DNA from: Dehalococcoidales bacterium
GTDB taxonomy: Bacteria; Chloroflexota; Dehalococcoidia; Dehalococcoidales; UBA2162
Length of the DNA stretch: 6,273 bases
Reading direction: 5' to 3'
Assembly: GCA_030648675.1 (NCBI GenBank)
Contig: JAUSGV010000052.1
Span: 1-6,273, forward strand
Position numbers and translations under genes: made by a program. The notes under the pieces were generated by a model, which was not told the origin of the DNA, did no database searches, and saw nothing but the letters and a program-made list of their open reading frames with translations. The number at the start of each line of letters is the position of its first letter. The first letter of the stretch is position 1. Of this stretch, positions 5,662 through 6,273 are shown one piece after another.

Positions 5662-5681
5662 ATTCCCGCGAAAGCGGGAAT
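5662..5681. repeat. Short palindromic repeat, GAAA-capped hairpin
   Basis: ATTCCCGC, loop GAAA, GCGGGAAT: eight perfect pairs capped by a GNRA tetraloop and followed by CCAGGA. It looks like a half-copy of the dispersed ATTCC...GGAATCCAG element seen complete at 4761-4842. Confidence 0.7.
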
Positions 5682-5693
5682 CCAGGAACATTT

Positions 5694-5743
5694 GTCATTC
5701 CGGCGAAGCCTTTCCCGTACTGCGATACGGGAGCCGGAATCCA
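5694..5743. repeat. Dispersed repeat with nested hairpin
   Basis: The outer stem ATTCCGGC (5697-5704) pairs with GCCGGAAT (5733-5740). Inside it, TCCCGTA (5713-5719) pairs with TACGGGA (5726-5732). The inner hairpin abuts the outer 3' arm, leaving an eight-base bulge on the 5' side. The ends GTCATTCC and GGAATCCA are those of the family at 4761. The inner hairpin looks like an insertion in its loop. Confidence 0.7.
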
Positions 5744-5754
5744 ATCCGCCCCAA

Positions 5755-5804
5755 CTGTCATTGCGAGTTTCCGCTCCAGCGGAACCGAAGCATCTCGGTA
5801 ACAG
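5755..5804. repeat. Second copy of the TCATTGCGAG repeat family
   Basis: It starts CTGTCATTGCGAG and contains TTCCGCT (5769-5775) pairing with AGCGGAA (5778-5784). CGAG (5764-5767) can pair with CTCG (5794-5797), and CTGT (5755-5758) with ACAG (5801-5804). It shares TCATTGCGAG and CGAAGCA with the copy inside mnmA (340-372). A fragment GTCATTCCCTGCGCAGGC follows at 5812. Confidence 0.68.
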
Positions 5805-5846
5805 TCCTAGTGTCATTCCCTGCGCAGGCCGACAATCCAAAAGCAA

Positions 5847-5938
5847 TTTTCTCTCCCCCTGCGGGAGAGACGTAAGTGAGGGGTATAGTAATTTCCCATC
5901 ACCCTCACCTTAACCCTCTCCCGTCAAGGGAGAGGAAA
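5847..5938. repeat. MITE-like element with CTCTCCC/GGGAGAG hairpins
   Basis: Two terminal hairpins, TCTCTCCC-cctgc-GGGAGAGA (5850-5870) and CCTCTCCC-gtcaa-GGGAGAGG (5915-5935), flank a central pairing of GTGAGGG (5876-5882) with CCCTCAC (5902-5908). The outer edges TTTTCTCTCCC and GGGAGAGGAAAG are imperfect terminal inverted repeats. The size (about 90 bases) and lack of coding sequence fit a non-autonomous mobile repeat. This type is widespread in bacteria (recall, not searched). Confidence 0.68.
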
Positions 5939-6007
5939 GTCGTTTTAAGATACAAGCAATCTATATTAAACGTTGGCTATTAGCAATTTGGTCATTGGGA
6001 TTTTTTG

Positions 6008-6042
6008 GGTTATTGTATCTTGTATCTTGGTTATTGGTTATT
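6008..6042. repeat. Array of five 7-base units
   Basis: Five consecutive heptamers read GGTTATT, GTATCTT, GTATCTT, GGTTATT, GGTTATT on the plus strand, an A-B-B-A-A order with no spacer. Related but out-of-register units (GGCTATT at 5975, GGTCATT at 5990) precede it. The last codons and stop of the tatD gene lie in its right end. Confidence 0.75.
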
Positions 6043-6273
6043 CGCCGTAATCCCGAATAACCGTCTCGCATTTTCCGTCGTCACCCTCGCCACATCTTCG
6101 TACGTCTCTTTCCTTATCTCCGCCAGCTTTTTCACGGTAAGGCGTAAATACGACGGCTCATTCCGCTTCCCCCGGTAATCTTGCGGCGGCAGGAACGGGC
6201 AGTCCGTCTCTACAAGCAGTCTGTTCTTTGGGATGCCCTTGATTACCTCTTGCAGGGCGGTCGTCTTCGGGTA
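6031..6273 (-). CDS. tatD: TatD family metal-dependent hydrolase, C-terminal part (5' end outside window)
   Basis: The 80 visible residues are the C-terminal third of a TatD-type DNase, a TIM-barrel enzyme using two divalent metals that is linked to DNA repair or turnover. Visible family marks are IP.NRLLVETDCPFLPP, where the Asp of ETD is a conserved metal ligand, followed by YRGKRNEPSYL and the closing VARVTTENARRLFGI. The usual Ala or Ser after ETD is Cys. The protein ends TANNQ, and these codons come from a 7-base repeat array. The next gene on this strand (SEC-C miniprotein) is 440 bases away across a repeat cluster, so co-transcription is doubtful. The family call is firm; the symbol is at family level since several paralogues exist in bacteria. 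Confidence 0.93.
   Translation of the reverse strand, partial: YPKTTALQEVIKGIPKNRLLVETDCPFLPPQDYRGKRNEPSYLRLTVKKLAEIRKETYEDVARVTTENARRLFGITANNQ

Noticed and set aside
5611..5913. 100-codon plus-strand frame in the repeat cluster and its 69-codon minus-strand partner (5637-5846)
   Set aside because: Both are translations of palindromic repeats (phrases such as IPAKAGIQ and WIPAFAGM) without a ribosome binding site; these are typical spurious ORFs.
5662..5935. CRISPR array
   Set aside because: Repeats differ in sequence and length, there are no regular spacers and no cas genes.

Overview
The window is a roughly 50% GC bacterial chromosome fragment of housekeeping genes. The type A RNase P RNA, a DUF5667-type secreted protein, and many short palindromic dispersed repeats (GTCATTGCGAG..., GTCATTCC...GGAATCCAG, CTCTCCC...GGGAGAG) suggest Chloroflexota, perhaps Dehalococcoidia or an uncultured relative. 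That placement is an inference from style and gene content. It was not tested by a search.

Left part (1-1810, plus strand): the 3' end of the tRNA 2-thiouridylase gene mnmA, a stand-alone MOSC-domain protein and quinolinate synthase nadA lie head to tail with gaps of 40 and 18 bases. They are probably one operon. All three touch sulfur or Fe-S chemistry. Next comes a secreted protein with DUF5667-like repeats (2027-2815), whose 3' end looks frameshifted.

Middle (3033-4687, plus strand): rnpB, the catalytic RNA of RNase P, sits behind a near-consensus sigma-70 promoter whose predicted start falls on the first base of helix P1. It is followed by an exported S41 (C-terminal processing) peptidase.

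Right part (4888-6273, minus strand): the 3' part of a TatD-family metal-dependent DNase gene, a 45-residue SEC-C zinc-motif miniprotein and peptide deformylase (def) are read leftward. A dispersed inverted-repeat element fills the convergent gap between the S41 peptidase and def. About 440 bases between tatD and the SEC-C gene hold a mosaic of at least four repeat types and a short array of 7-base units.

I see no new multi-gene defence or metabolic system. The most notable signals are: dispersed repeats that supply the last codons and stop of two housekeeping genes (mnmA and tatD); the isolated SEC-C miniprotein; the apparent compensated frameshift in the DUF5667-like gene; and two hairpins with identical stem arms inside rnpB.
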